Counted from the stretch's first letter, positions 17,277 to 26,554 are shown. The stretch is 61,003 nt of DNA from JBPCNH01 sp051001455 (GCA_051001455.1 JBPCNH010000016.1:1-61003), one strand, 5' to 3'. Notes: generated by a model from the sequence alone, not told the origin. Made by a program: numbers and translations.

Positions 17277-18284
17277 CTAGAGCTTCGACGCCACCAGGGC
17301 GGTGAGGTCCACCAACCGGTTCGAGTAGCCCCACTCGTTGTCGTACCAACCGAGAACCTTGACCATGTTGCCGTTGGCCATGGTCGATAGACCATCGATG
17401 ATGCATGAGTGGGAATCGCCGACGATGTCCGTGGAAACGATCGGGTCCTCCGTATATTTCAGGATCCCCTTCATCGATGACGACTGCGCCGCTTCGCGAT
17501 AGGCATCGTTGACCTCATCCTTCGTCACCTCGCTGTTCAGGATGGCGACGATGTCGGTGATCGATCCGTCGGGGACCGGTACCCGCAACGCGAGTCCGTC
17601 GAGCCGCCCTTTCAGCTCGGGCATGGCAAGAGCGGCTGCCTTCGCCGCACCCGTGGTGGTCGGGATGATGTTGATCGCGGCCGCGCGAGACCGTCGCAGG
17701 TCACCGCGCGCTAAGTCGAGCGTGTTCTGATCGTTTGTGTAAGCGTGACAAGTGGTCATGAAACCTTTTTCGATGCCCCAGTTGTCCTGCAGGACCTTCG
17801 CCAGCGGCACCACACAGTTCGTGGTGCACGAAGCGTTCGAGATGATGTGATGGTTCGCCGAGTCGTAATCCTCGTGGTTGACGCCCATCACCACGGTGAC
17901 GTCCTCTTCCTTAGCAGGGGCCGAGATGATGACCTTCTTCGCGCCGGCGTCGATGTGCTTCGATGCATCCGCTCTCTTAGTGAAGAACCCAGTCGACTCG
18001 ATAACGACGTCCACTCCGAGGTCCCCCCAGGGGATGTCCGCCGGATCTCGCTCCGACGTCACCCGAACCTCGGTCCCATCGGCAGAGAATCCGTTGTCCG
18101 TAACCTTTACCTCCTGATCGAGCCGGCCCAGCACCGAGTCGTACTTGAGCAAGTGGGCCAAGGTCCCGGGGTCGGTGAGGTCGTTGACAGAGACGATCTC
18201 GAGATCGGCGCTGCCGGCAGCCAGAGCTCTGAAGAAGTTGCGGCCGATACGTCCAAAGCCGTTGATACCGATACGCGTCGTCAT
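17277..18284 (-). CDS. gap: Glyceraldehyde-3-phosphate dehydrogenase, type I
   Basis: A 335-residue NAD-binding glycolytic dehydrogenase. The N-terminal Rossmann motif is GINGFGRIGRNFFRA. The catalytic Cys is in SNASCTTNC with its partner His in CHAYTNDQ. The C-terminus WYDNEWGYSNRLVDL is typical. The start has a strong AGGAGG. It lies downstream of yvcK and upstream of pgk, but is separated from pgk by the opposite-strand GNAT remnant, so the usual gap-pgk operon is split and pgk has its own promoter. Confidence 0.96.
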   Translation of the reverse strand: MTTRIGINGFGRIGRNFFRALAAGSADLEIVSVNDLTDPGTLAHLLKYDSVLGRLDQEVKVTDNGFSADGTEVRVTSERDPADIPWGDLGVDVVIESTGFFTKRADASKHIDAGAKKVIISAPAKEEDVTVVMGVNHEDYDSANHHIISNASCTTNCVVPLAKVLQDNWGIEKGFMTTCHAYTNDQNTLDLARGDLRRSRAAAINIIPTTTGAAKAAALAMPELKGRLDGLALRVPVPDGSITDIVAILNSEVTKDEVNDAYREAAQSSSMKGILKYTEDPIVSTDIVGDSHSCIIDGLSTMANGNMVKVLGWYDNEWGYSNRLVDLTALVASKL

Positions 18285-18345
18285 CGACGGTGTCCTCCTG
18301 ATAGTCGTGGTGGTCGATCCAGTGTAAGAGAAGACCGCTGCACAT

Positions 18346-19236
18346 CTAACGGGAATGCCGTCCGAGTGCGCTCAGGACGGGCGCCAAGCGGTCCGGTTGG
18401 TGGGCACCGTCGGGGGACATGACGTCCGCGGTAACGAGGTCGATGCTGCCGAAAGGCCACTCCACGGGGATGCCTACGCCGTCGGGAAGCGGCGGAGACT
18501 GCATCACGACGTGATCGATCACCCCTTCTCCCACGTGCCGGAGCAAGGCCGACACATGCCCAACCACATCCAGGCCTTCGGTTTCGCCTTTCTGCCGCTT
18601 CCCGTTACAGACGAAAACCCGCGCCGCGGACGTGTCGTGAAGGGCATCGCGGATCCCGGGGATCAGGAGAGGTGCGATCACACTGGTGAACAGGCTGCCG
18701 GGGCCGATGACCACCTGATCGGCAGCGAGGATCTCTGCCCTCGCGGCGGGATGAGCCGGCGGGTCGGAGGGTTCGAGATGGACGGACCTGATCGGAGAAC
18801 GGCTTTCCGCCACCGCCACCTGCCCGCGTACTACGCCGCCGTCGACGATCGCACCAAGCTTCACGAGCTCCGTGGTCGCCGGGTACACGGGACCTTCGGC
18901 TCCCAACATCTCCCCCGCCGCGAGGACGGCTTCGGCGAAATCGCCGGTACTTTCGGCGAGCGCGGCGATGATCAGATTGCCGAGTGCATGGCCTTCCAGG
19001 GTTCCTCGCTCGAAACGATGTTGGAACAGATCGCTGGTGGGTCCCTCGGGACTGAGGGCGACGAGGCAGTTGCGGATATCTCCAGGTGGAGGGATCTGTA
19101 GCTCCACCGTCAACCGCCCCGACGAGCCGCCATCATCGGCAACCGTCACCACGGCGGCTACGCGGGCGGCGTACTTGCGAGCGGCCCGAAGTGTGGTGGC
19201 TAGACCGTGACCACCGCCGATGCCGACGACCTTCAT
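18346..19236 (-). CDS. yvcK: YvcK/CofD-like gluconeogenesis factor
   Basis: A 296-residue protein with the signature VGIGGGHGLATTLRA and VTVADDGGSSGRL near the N-terminus, plus DLFQHRF and GHALGNL, as in the YvcK/CofD-like family. YvcK proteins bind UDP-sugars and are needed for growth on gluconeogenic carbon and for cell-wall homeostasis. It overlaps rapZ by 4 bp (ATGA). In most actinobacteria whiA follows directly; here gap follows after 61 bp and whiA is absent. Confidence 0.93.
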   Translation of the reverse strand: MKVVGIGGGHGLATTLRAARKYAARVAAVVTVADDGGSSGRLTVELQIPPPGDIRNCLVALSPEGPTSDLFQHRFERGTLEGHALGNLIIAALAESTGDFAEAVLAAGEMLGAEGPVYPATTELVKLGAIVDGGVVRGQVAVAESRSPIRSVHLEPSDPPAHPAARAEILAADQVVIGPGSLFTSVIAPLLIPGIRDALHDTSAARVFVCNGKRQKGETEGLDVVGHVSALLRHVGEGVIDHVVMQSPPLPDGVGIPVEWPFGSIDLVTADVMSPDGAHQPDRLAPVLSALGRHSR

Positions 19237-20114
19237 CGCGCCACGGGTGACCTGTCCACATCACGATGGACGACCGAGACCGGAAGATCACGCTTCCCCA
19301 GGAAAGCGGCTATCTCGGTCGCGAGGACGACGGAGCGATGACGTCCGCCGGTGCATCCCACCGCGATGGTCAGGTAGTGACGGCCCTCTTCGACATACGA
19401 AGGAAGAAGGAGATCAAGGAGATCCCCCACCCGCTCCAGGAACGTCCGTGCGTCATCCTTCCCGAGGACGTACTCCTTGATCTCGCCGTCGAGCCCGGTG
19501 AACGGCCGGAGGGAGTCGATCCAATGAGGATTCGGAAGGAACCTGACATCCAGCACCATGTCGGCATCGAGTGGCAGACCGTACTTATAGCCGAAGGAAA
19601 CGATGGTCGTCTTTAATCCGTCGGAGCGGTCGTCGCCCCCGAAGTGTCCGCTGATCTTCATCCGCAGATCCCGGGAGGTCAGCTCCGAGGTGTCGATGAC
19701 GAGGTCTGCTCTCTCGCGGAACGGTTGGATCGCTCTTCGCTCCTCCCGGATGCCGTCCGCCGCGGTTCCCTCCGCGGCGAGCGGATGCCGGCGATGGGTG
19801 GCGTCAAAGCGCCGAACCAGCACCTCATCGGACGCCTCGAGGAATACCAGCGTGAAGCCGACCTCTTTCTCGAGAGCTTGCAAGGCCCTGTCTGCCTCAT
19901 CGAGGATCCCTCCCCTGGCATCGATGACGAGCGCGACACGAGAGATCAGGTTTCCGGGAGACAACGCCAGAGCAAGCATCTGCTCGATCAACTGTGGAGG
20001 CAGGTTATCGATCACGTACCAGCCGAGGTCCTCCATAGCCTTAGCCGCTTCGGACCGTCCGGCTCCAGACATCCCGGTGATGACGATCAGTTCGATGTTT
20101 CGTTCTCTAGTCAC
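19233..20114 (-). CDS. rapZ: RapZ/YvcJ P-loop nucleotide-binding protein
   Basis: A 293-residue GTP/ATP-binding protein: Walker A GMSGAGRSEAAKAMEDLGW, followed by VIDNLPPQLI and a Walker-B-like VALVIDARGG. The C-terminal domain has FGYKYGLPLDADMVLDVRFLPN and GCTGGRHRSV. The enterobacterial homologue is an RNase E adaptor, while the role in actinobacteria is less certain. It overlaps both uvrC and yvcK by 4 bp, giving the conserved uvrC-rapZ-yvcK cluster. Confidence 0.93.
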   Translation of the reverse strand: MTRERNIELIVITGMSGAGRSEAAKAMEDLGWYVIDNLPPQLIEQMLALALSPGNLISRVALVIDARGGILDEADRALQALEKEVGFTLVFLEASDEVLVRRFDATHRRHPLAAEGTAADGIREERRAIQPFRERADLVIDTSELTSRDLRMKISGHFGGDDRSDGLKTTIVSFGYKYGLPLDADMVLDVRFLPNPHWIDSLRPFTGLDGEIKEYVLGKDDARTFLERVGDLLDLLLPSYVEEGRHYLTIAVGCTGGRHRSVVLATEIAAFLGKRDLPVSVVHRDVDRSPVAR

Positions 20115-22003
20115 ACGGCTTCCTTCTCGTTCGACGAGCTGCCTCCGCCGTCACCATGGAGAGCAGCATGCACTGCCTGGGCGACAGATGCAGGGATGCC
20201 CGGGACGGCTTTGATCTCGGCCAGCTCTGCATCCCGGATCCGTTTTACGGAGCCGAACTCGCGCAGAAGCTTCTTGCGGCGAGCCTCACCCAGTCCCGGG
20301 ATCCCATCGAGCGCGGATCGGGTCATCTTCTTCCCCCGCTTCTGCCGGTGATACGCGAGCGCGAAACGGTGGGCTTCGTCCCTGATCTGCTGGAGGAGGT
20401 ACAGGGCTTCAGAGGTTCTCGGTATCAGGATCGGATCGGCCCGGCCCGGCAAGAAGACCTCTTCCATCCGCTTAGCGAGGGAGATAGTCGTGACGTCGTC
20501 TACCCCCGCCTCATCCATCGCCTCGACGGCGCGGGCGAGTTGTCCTTTGCCGCCGTCGATCACGACGAGGTTCGGTGGATAGGCAAAGCGACGCGGGCGC
20601 CCGTCTTCGCCGGTACGGTCCCGCTCTTGCCTGTAACGGGAGAAGCGCCGGCCGATGACCTCGCCCATATTGGCGAAATCATCTTGACCGCGAGTGGACT
20701 TGATGGCGAACCGGCGATAGTCGGACCGCTTCGGAAGACCGTCTTCGAACACGACCATAGATCCCACCGCTTCGGAGGGTCCCGTATTCGAGATGTCGTA
20801 ACACTCGATCCGCAAAGGAGCCTCTTCCATCCCTATGGCTTCCTGCAACTCTCGCAACTGTCGGGACCTCGAGGCGAAGTCGCTGGCCCGCTTGAGGCGA
20901 TGCCGAGCGAAGGCTTGCTTGGCATTCTCTCCAACCGTTTCGAGCAGAGCGCGCTTCGAACCACGCTGCGGAACCGCGATCGTGACCTTGCTGCCCCGCA
21001 TCTGAGTCAGCCATTCCTCCAACAACTGCCGCTCTGCCGGTTCTGCCGGGACCAAAACCTGGCGCGGAACCTCGGTCTCGGAGTAGAGGCGCTCGAGGAA
21101 CCGACCGATCAGCTCATCGGCCGCCAGATCCTCGACCTTGTCGACTATGTAACCCTTGCGTCCACTGACTCTGCCGCGGCGGACGAAGAAGACCTGGAAG
21201 GCTGCCTCGAGCTCGTCGTCGGCCACAGCGATCACGTCCGCGTCCTCGTTCCTCGAGGACACCATCTCTTGCCGCTCGATGGCCTTACGGACGTTCTCCA
21301 ACTGGTCACGCAGTTTGGCTGCACGCTCGTACTCCTGATTGGAAGCAGCCTCTTTCATCGAGGATTCGAGCCGTTTAACTACCGGTTTGGTATTCCCGTC
21401 GAGGAAATCACAGAGCGACTCCACGATCGTCCGGTGATCCTCGGGCGTTACGGCATCCACACATGGCCCCGCACACCTCTCGATATGGAACAGCAAGCAG
21501 GGGCGCCCTCGTCTCTTACAGCGGTCGAATACCCCTTGCGAACAGGTCCGCATCGGAAAGGTCCTGAGCAACAGATCCAGTGTGTCCCTGATCGCATAGG
21601 CATGGGCGTAAGGCCCGTAGTAGCGCACGCCCTTGCGTTTGCTGCCGCGCATCACCCGCGCGCGCGGGATGGCCTCGTCGAGTGTGATGGCCAGATACGG
21701 GTAACTCTTGTCGTCGCGGTAACGGACGTTGTAACGAGGGCGATGCTGCTTGATCAGGTTGAGCTCGAGATGGAGCGCGGCTACCTCACTGTCGGTGACG
21801 ATCCATTCGACGTCTGCCGCGGCATCCACCATCGCCTGGGTACGTGGATGCAGATCCTGAGCGAAATAGTTGGATAGCCGGGCGCGCAGGGACTTGGCCT
21901 TGCCGGCGTAGATGACTCGACCCTGATCGTCCTTGAAGAGATAGGCCCCCGGAAGCTTCGGGATGGATCCCGCCTCCGGACGTTGAAGCTTGCTTTTCAC
22001 CAC
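20111..22003 (-). CDS. uvrC: UvrABC excinuclease subunit C
   Basis: A 630-residue nucleotide-excision-repair nuclease of normal length. Domains in order: GIY-YIG nuclease (about 15-95, GAYLFKDDQGRVIYAGKAK), a Cys-rich region, a UVR motif for UvrB (about 205-240, SNQEYERAAKLRDQL), an RNase H-like nuclease (about 380-550, RIECYDISNTG and VIDGGKGQL) and a C-terminal tandem HhH (IPGLGEARRKKLL). It makes the incisions around bulky lesions. The start is one of two consecutive GTG codons. It leads the uvrC-rapZ-yvcK operon. Confidence 0.96.
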   Translation of the reverse strand: MVKSKLQRPEAGSIPKLPGAYLFKDDQGRVIYAGKAKSLRARLSNYFAQDLHPRTQAMVDAAADVEWIVTDSEVAALHLELNLIKQHRPRYNVRYRDDKSYPYLAITLDEAIPRARVMRGSKRKGVRYYGPYAHAYAIRDTLDLLLRTFPMRTCSQGVFDRCKRRGRPCLLFHIERCAGPCVDAVTPEDHRTIVESLCDFLDGNTKPVVKRLESSMKEAASNQEYERAAKLRDQLENVRKAIERQEMVSSRNEDADVIAVADDELEAAFQVFFVRRGRVSGRKGYIVDKVEDLAADELIGRFLERLYSETEVPRQVLVPAEPAERQLLEEWLTQMRGSKVTIAVPQRGSKRALLETVGENAKQAFARHRLKRASDFASRSRQLRELQEAIGMEEAPLRIECYDISNTGPSEAVGSMVVFEDGLPKRSDYRRFAIKSTRGQDDFANMGEVIGRRFSRYRQERDRTGEDGRPRRFAYPPNLVVIDGGKGQLARAVEAMDEAGVDDVTTISLAKRMEEVFLPGRADPILIPRTSEALYLLQQIRDEAHRFALAYHRQKRGKKMTRSALDGIPGLGEARRKKLLREFGSVKRIRDAELAEIKAVPGIPASVAQAVHAALHGDGGGSSSNEKEAV

Positions 22004-22042
22004 CCAGACATTGTCCCGCGTACGAGAGATTCCGAGAGCGGC

Positions 22043-22738
22043 CTAGATGTCCCCGCCTTCGGCAGGTCGTGGCAACAGATCGGGTCTGCGCTCCTCGGTC
22101 AATCGGCGCGCCTGCTCGGCGCGCCACTCGGCCACATCTGCATGGTGACCGGATAACAAGACGTCCGGAACCTTCATGCCCCGAAACTCTTGAGGGCGCG
22201 TGTACTGCGGATACTCGAGAAGTCCTTCAGCGTGTGATTCAGAACCGAGAGAAGCCGGATTGCCGAGCACACCGGGAACGTAACGAGACACCGCCTCGAG
22301 CACTACCAGAGCAGGGAGCTCTCCGCCGGCCAGGACGAAGTCCCCGATCGATAGCTCTTCGGCCTGCAATCCGGTAATCACCCGTTCGTCCACCCCCTCA
22401 TAGCGCCCGCAGATCAGGATCAGGTGCTCCAGGCGAGCGAGACGGACGACCTCCGGCTGGACGAGCCTCTTACCGCGCGGTGAGAGGAGCACCACGTGCG
22501 AGCCCGAACTGAGTAGCGGCTCGACGGCAGCAAAGATGGGTTCCGGCCGCATCACCATCCCAGCCCCACCGCCGTAGGGCTCGTCGTCGACGGAACGATG
22601 CTTCCCGATCCCATGGGCCCGAAGGTCATGAAGCTCGACGGACAAGGTGCCGGATGCGACCGCCTTACCGAGAAGACTGGAAGACAGATGGGGAACGAAC
22701 AACTCGGGAAAGAGCGTGACGATGTCAACGCGCATCAA
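22043..22738 (-). CDS. trmD: tRNA (guanine37-N1)-methyltransferase
   Basis: A 231-residue SPOUT enzyme that makes m1G37 next to the anticodon and so prevents frameshifting. Motifs: MRVDIVTLFPELF at the start, DEPYGGGAGMV, LICGRYEGVDERV and SIGDFVLAGGELPALV (AdoMet-binding knot), and YTRPQEFRG. It overlaps rimM by 4 bp. rplS (L19), which usually follows trmD, is not present; uvrC comes next. Confidence 0.95.
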   Translation of the reverse strand: MMRVDIVTLFPELFVPHLSSSLLGKAVASGTLSVELHDLRAHGIGKHRSVDDEPYGGGAGMVMRPEPIFAAVEPLLSSGSHVVLLSPRGKRLVQPEVVRLARLEHLILICGRYEGVDERVITGLQAEELSIGDFVLAGGELPALVVLEAVSRYVPGVLGNPASLGSESHAEGLLEYPQYTRPQEFRGMKVPDVLLSGHHADVAEWRAEQARRLTEERRPDLLPRPAEGGDI

Positions 22739-23220
22739 TCCAACAGACCTTCCGGCGGCTCGATGGTTACCCGCTGCGCCTCTACGTCGACGTGCGTGAC
22801 TATCTTCTTAACGAGAGGAACGAGCCGTTCACCTCTGTCGGTCATAACCTCGAGGAGATCCTGAGCTGCCCCCAAGGAGATGTCGGTCACCTCGCCGAGC
22901 CGGTTCCCTTGGGGATCGACCACCGTGCAGCCGATGAGATCGTCGGGCCAGTATTCATCTTCACCGAGGGACCGGACCTCTTCATCGGGAACGAACAGCG
23001 TTCCCCTGAGTCCTTCGACCTCGTCTCTCGACCGATAGCCCTCGAAGGTAACGAGGAAACGGTCCCGGTGGGGCCTAGCCCGGACGACGACCAGCTCGCG
23101 ACCATCTTCGTGGATCAGCCTGGAGCCGGATTCGAACCGGCGCGGATCGTCGGAAATCTTCTCGACGTAGACGTCTCCGCCGAGGCCGTGAGGCTTGCCG
23201 ATCTTGCCGGCAAGGAGCAT
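22735..23220 (-). CDS. rimM: 16S rRNA processing protein RimM
   Basis: A 161-residue ribosome maturation factor with an N-terminal RimM barrel (GKIGKPHGLGGDVYV) and a C-terminal PRC-like barrel (YWPDDLIGCTV, GEVTDI, VPLVKKIVTHVD). It assists assembly of the 30S head around S19. It lies between khpA (9-bp gap) and trmD (4-bp overlap) in the conserved rpsP-khpA-rimM-trmD operon. Confidence 0.94.
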   Translation of the reverse strand: MLLAGKIGKPHGLGGDVYVEKISDDPRRFESGSRLIHEDGRELVVVRARPHRDRFLVTFEGYRSRDEVEGLRGTLFVPDEEVRSLGEDEYWPDDLIGCTVVDPQGNRLGEVTDISLGAAQDLLEVMTDRGERLVPLVKKIVTHVDVEAQRVTIEPPEGLLD

Positions 23221-23229
23221 CTTCGTCTC

Positions 23230-23469
23230 TTAGTCGACCACTTCGACGGAGACCGAACGGCCGTCGTCGGTTCCAGCGGCGCGTGCTACGGCACGGAGCG
23301 AACGGATGATCCGCCCTCGCTTGCCGATGATCTTGCCCATGTCGTCGGGGTGAACCGTCAGCTCGTAGACAACGTCGGCGCGCTCGCCTTCCGTTTCCGT
23401 GATCTCGATCTCTTCAGGATGATCGACGAGCCACGGGACCGTGTATTCGAGGAAGGACTTGGCGCTCAC
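23230..23469 (-). CDS. khpA: KhpA, KH-domain RNA-binding protein
   Basis: A 79-residue single KH domain. The GXXG loop is in MGKIIGKRGRIIRSLRAV, preceded by YELTVHPDD. KhpA binds many small and messenger RNAs, usually with KhpB. The GTG start overlaps the rpsP stop by one base (TAGTG), so translation is coupled. It is in its standard position between rpsP and rimM. Confidence 0.92.
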   Translation of the reverse strand: MSAKSFLEYTVPWLVDHPEEIEITETEGERADVVYELTVHPDDMGKIIGKRGRIIRSLRAVARAAGTDDGRSVSVEVVD

Positions 23470-23930
23470 TACTGGGACGCCGTCTCTTCATCGGCCTCGC
23501 CGCCGGCTTCGGGGGCCGCAGCCGCCTGATCCTGCGCCTCGGGGAGCTCGGCAGGCTCCGCATCTTCCGGAGCGTCGTCGGGGGAAGCCTCTTCGGCCAC
23601 CGAAGCGGCCGGGGTTGCCTTCACCGAGGAAGCAGGGGTTGCCTTGCGGGGAGTTTCCTTCGTCGCGGTGGGAGCTTCACCGGAGAATTCGGACCAAGCG
23701 CCGGATAACTCGAGCAGCTTGCGGACCTGATCTGAGGGCTGAGCGCCCCGCTGCAACCAGTGGACCGCCCGGTCGGTGTTGATCTCGATCTCGGAAGGCT
23801 CGCTCCGGGGATGGTAGTGACCGATCGCCTCGATGATCCGGCCATCGCGCGGGCTTCGTGAATCGGCAACCACGACGCGATAGGACGGCTGCTTCTTCTT
23901 GCCGACGCGCATCAACCTGATCTTGACCAT
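23469..23930 (-). CDS. rpsP: 30S ribosomal protein S16 with long acidic tail
   Basis: A 153-residue protein. Residues 1-80 are S16 (MVKIRLMRVGKKKQPSYR, DSRSPRDGR, GHYHP). The rest is a low-complexity Ala/Pro/Glu/Thr tail with the near-repeat KATPASSV / KATPAASV, then acidic stretches. Long S16 tails occur in other actinobacteria and are probably disordered. The ATG at 23930 has GAGGAG 5 nt upstream; an earlier in-frame start at 24014 is rejected. Confidence 0.95.
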   Translation of the reverse strand: MVKIRLMRVGKKKQPSYRVVVADSRSPRDGRIIEAIGHYHPRSEPSEIEINTDRAVHWLQRGAQPSDQVRKLLELSGAWSEFSGEAPTATKETPRKATPASSVKATPAASVAEEASPDDAPEDAEPAELPEAQDQAAAAPEAGGEADEETASQ

Positions 23931-24021
23931 GCTTCTCCTCGCTTGGGAACTTCGGAACCCGGGTGCTCGGGCGCGCCGGAAAGGGCGCCGTACGGGCTCC
24001 AGAGATAGTAACACCAGCGGT

Positions 24022-25371
24022 TCAGAAGCCCATGCCGGGCGGCAGCTTCATCCCCTTAAGCCCCTTCATGCCCTTCATCCCCTTACCGCCGGCCATCGAC
24101 TTCATCATCTTCCGCACCTGATCGAACTGCTTCACGAGCTTGTTGACCTCCTGGATGGAGGCTCCCGACCCCCGGGCGATCCTCGAGCGGCGTGATCCCT
24201 TGATGATCACCGGGTTGTTCCGCTCCTCGCGGGTCATCGAACGGATGATCGCCTCGATCTTGGGCAGCTGGTCGTCCATCTGGGAGGCATCGACGGGCAT
24301 CTTGGACATCCCGGGCAACATCCCCAAGACCTGGGACATCGGTCCCATCTTCTTCAAAGCCTGCATCTGGTTGAGGAAATCGTCGAAGGTGAAGTCGGCT
24401 TTGCGAAGCTTGGCCTCCATCTCCTTGGCTTCGGTCTCATCGAATGCGGTCTCTGCCTTCTCGATCAGGGTCATCACATCGCCCATCCCGAGGATCCTCG
24501 ACGCCATGCGATCGGGGTGGAAGGTCTCGAGATCCCCGAGCTTCTCCCCCACACCCGCGAACTTGATGGGCTTGCCGGTTACGAATGCCATGGAGAGCGC
24601 CGCACCACCGCGCGCGTCACCGTCGAGCTTGGTGAGAACGATGCCGGTGAGATCCACTTCGGCCAAGAAGGACTCGGCGACATTGACCGCGTCCTGACCC
24701 GTCATGGCGTCACAGACGAGAAGGATCTCGTCGGGAGTGACCGCCTTGGCTACGTCGCTCAGCTCTGCCATCAGCTCGGGGTCGACGTGCATCCGCCCCG
24801 CGGTGTCGACGATCAGATCGGTGAACCCCTCCACGCGCGCATGTTCGAGAGCCGCGGCGGCCACGGTGGCCGGCTCCCCGGCTCCCTCGACCGAATGCAC
24901 CGGGACCGCCACCTGCTCCCCCAGCAGCTCGAGCTGCCGGATCGCCGCGGGCCGACGCAGGTCGCAAGCGGCGAGGTACGGCCGCTTCCCCTTGCCCTTC
25001 AACAACTTAGCCAGCTTCGCGGAAGCGGTCGTCTTACCGGAACCCTGCAAGCCGGCCATGAGGATCACCCGAGGGGGGCGCGGCGCGGCTTCCAAGCCGA
25101 CCGCCTCATGGCCGAGGACATCGATCAGTGCGGCGTGAACCAGCTTGATCACTTGCTGTGCGGGCGTGAGGCTCTTGTGGATCTCGGCGCCGGCCGCACG
25201 CTCTCGGACGTCGTTGACGAAGGCTTTCACGACCTTGAGAGAAACGTCGGCCTCGAGCAAAGCGAGCCGGATCTCCCGCAGAACCTCATCCACCTGCTTC
25301 TCGGACAGGCGCCCGTACGAGCGCAGGCGCGTGAATATGTCGTCGAAGCGGTTGCTGAGAGTGTCGAACAT
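24022..25371 (-). CDS. ffh: Signal recognition particle protein Ffh
   Basis: A 449-residue SRP54 GTPase. It has an N-domain four-helix bundle (about 1-85), G-domain P-loop GLQGSGKTTASAKLA near 107, DTAGRMHVDPE, TKLDGDARGG, and a Met-rich M-domain that binds 4.5S RNA and signal peptides. The C-terminus is a run of GMKGMKGLKGMK-type units. It works with FtsY, encoded about 1.2 kb upstream. It heads the conserved ffh-rpsP-khpA-rimM-trmD block. Confidence 0.96.
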   Translation of the reverse strand: MFDTLSNRFDDIFTRLRSYGRLSEKQVDEVLREIRLALLEADVSLKVVKAFVNDVRERAAGAEIHKSLTPAQQVIKLVHAALIDVLGHEAVGLEAAPRPPRVILMAGLQGSGKTTASAKLAKLLKGKGKRPYLAACDLRRPAAIRQLELLGEQVAVPVHSVEGAGEPATVAAAALEHARVEGFTDLIVDTAGRMHVDPELMAELSDVAKAVTPDEILLVCDAMTGQDAVNVAESFLAEVDLTGIVLTKLDGDARGGAALSMAFVTGKPIKFAGVGEKLGDLETFHPDRMASRILGMGDVMTLIEKAETAFDETEAKEMEAKLRKADFTFDDFLNQMQALKKMGPMSQVLGMLPGMSKMPVDASQMDDQLPKIEAIIRSMTREERNNPVIIKGSRRSRIARGSGASIQEVNKLVKQFDQVRKMMKSMAGGKGMKGMKGLKGMKLPPGMGF

Positions 25372-25378
25372 CAGACCC

Positions 25379-25651
25379 CTAGCGTACGAGAAGGTAGATC
25401 CCTATACCGAGCAGGCCCAATCCGAGGATCACCGTCCCTACCGTCAGCAACTCGCTGCGCTCGTGCCGGGAAGTCGTCAAGCCGTCGATCACGACGCCGG
25501 CCACCAAGAAAGCCCCGAAAGCCACCAACGCCGGGCCCACAACCCTGTCGTCCAATAACGCTCGGTAGAGGAAGTAGGCAAGGACGATCGTCGCGACCCG
25601 CGCCGGCATCCGGTAACGCTCGGGATAGCGAGGAGCAACCGGATCCGTCAC
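25379..25651 (-). CDS. small membrane protein, unknown function
   Basis: A 90-residue protein with two or three hydrophobic helices (about 17-33, 35-52 and 65-88) and a polar N-terminus. The GTG start at 25651 overlaps the stop of the epimerase gene (GTGA), and the stop is 7 bp before ffh, so it is in the same transcript. I recognise no family. The longer frame to 26164 overlaps the epimerase and is rejected. Confidence 0.6.
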   Translation of the reverse strand: MTDPVAPRYPERYRMPARVATIVLAYFLYRALLDDRVVGPALVAFGAFLVAGVVIDGLTTSRHERSELLTVGTVILGLGLLGIGIYLLVR

Positions 25652-26544
25652 ATATACCTCCTCAGTCCTTCGGCAAGCGGCACGGGTTCGACCCCCAGCA
25701 CGTCGGCGGCGCGCCGCGTGTCCACCACTCCGTCCTGCATCGCGAAATCTATGCCGAACGGGGTCATGGGAGGTTTCGGGAGCAAGACGAATGGCGCGGT
25801 CCCTGCCTGTGCCAACAGCTTCGGTATCGGAAGGACCAGCCGTCTCTTGCCCAGCACGCCCAGGAGCACCTTGATGATCTCGTCCATGGTCATGGTCTCG
25901 GGCCCTCCGACCTCGAATACCTGCCTCCAGGCTTGGCGATCGAAGATACGACGAACGGCCTCGGCAACGTCGTCCACGTGGATCGGTTGGACCACCTGAG
26001 GCTTGACGCCCAAGCGCGGGACTACCGGAGAGAAGCGCGCGATCTTGGCGAAACGATTGAGGGCGCGGTCCTCCGGACCGTAGGCCCATGAGGGACGCAC
26101 GATCGCGTGATCCAATCCGGCCTCGGTGAGGACGAGCTCGGCGTACCCCTTCGCCCGGTACCAAGACTTGTCGCTGGCAACGTCGGCACCGGCTCCGCTG
26201 ATGTACACGTAATGCCGGACGCCTGCGGACACGGCCTCGGCGACCAGGTTCTCGGTTCCCTCGCGGTCGTAACGGTCGTAGGTCAACCCCTTACGCGGGA
26301 CCTCAACCGGATGGTTGGGGAACTGAACCGCCCCAACGACGGCGTCGAAGCCGTCGAGTTTGCCCCTCAGGCTCTCCGGAGATGTGACGTCGGCTCCGAG
26401 GGCGCGCATCCCTCCCAAGCCAGGGACGGAGGCGACCTTCGAGGGACTTCGAGACAACACCGCAATGTCGTGACCGGCGGCGGACAGCATGACCGCTATG
26501 TGGCGGCCGAGGAAGCCGGTACCGCCGGCGACGAGAACCTTCAT
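25648..26544 (-). CDS. NAD(P)-dependent epimerase/NDUFA9-like atypical SDR
   Basis: A 298-residue extended SDR-like Rossmann protein: MKVLVAGGTGFLGRHIAV with the GxxGxxG nucleotide motif at the N-terminus, YVYISGAGAD and IVRPSWAYGPEDRAL. It resembles the complex-I-NDUFA9/NmrA-like group, which often binds NAD(P) without clear catalysis. The ATG at 26544 is chosen for its GAGGAG at 6-nt spacing and the sequence start. It lies 10 bp after ftsY; the substrate is unknown. Confidence 0.8.
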   Translation of the reverse strand: MKVLVAGGTGFLGRHIAVMLSAAGHDIAVLSRSPSKVASVPGLGGMRALGADVTSPESLRGKLDGFDAVVGAVQFPNHPVEVPRKGLTYDRYDREGTENLVAEAVSAGVRHYVYISGAGADVASDKSWYRAKGYAELVLTEAGLDHAIVRPSWAYGPEDRALNRFAKIARFSPVVPRLGVKPQVVQPIHVDDVAEAVRRIFDRQAWRQVFEVGGPETMTMDEIIKVLLGVLGKRRLVLPIPKLLAQAGTAPFVLLPKPPMTPFGIDFAMQDGVVDTRRAADVLGVEPVPLAEGLRRYM

Positions 26545-26554
26545 CCGGCGCTCC

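Noticed and set aside
20156..21877. 573-codon plus-strand frame
   Set aside because: Exact antisense shadow of uvrC; no domain features.
24040..24090. short tandem repeat considered as a mobile or regulatory repeat
   Set aside because: It encodes the Met/Gly/Lys-rich tail of Ffh, a normal feature of that protein.
24517..26091. 524-codon plus-strand frame
   Set aside because: Antisense of ffh and the epimerase gene.
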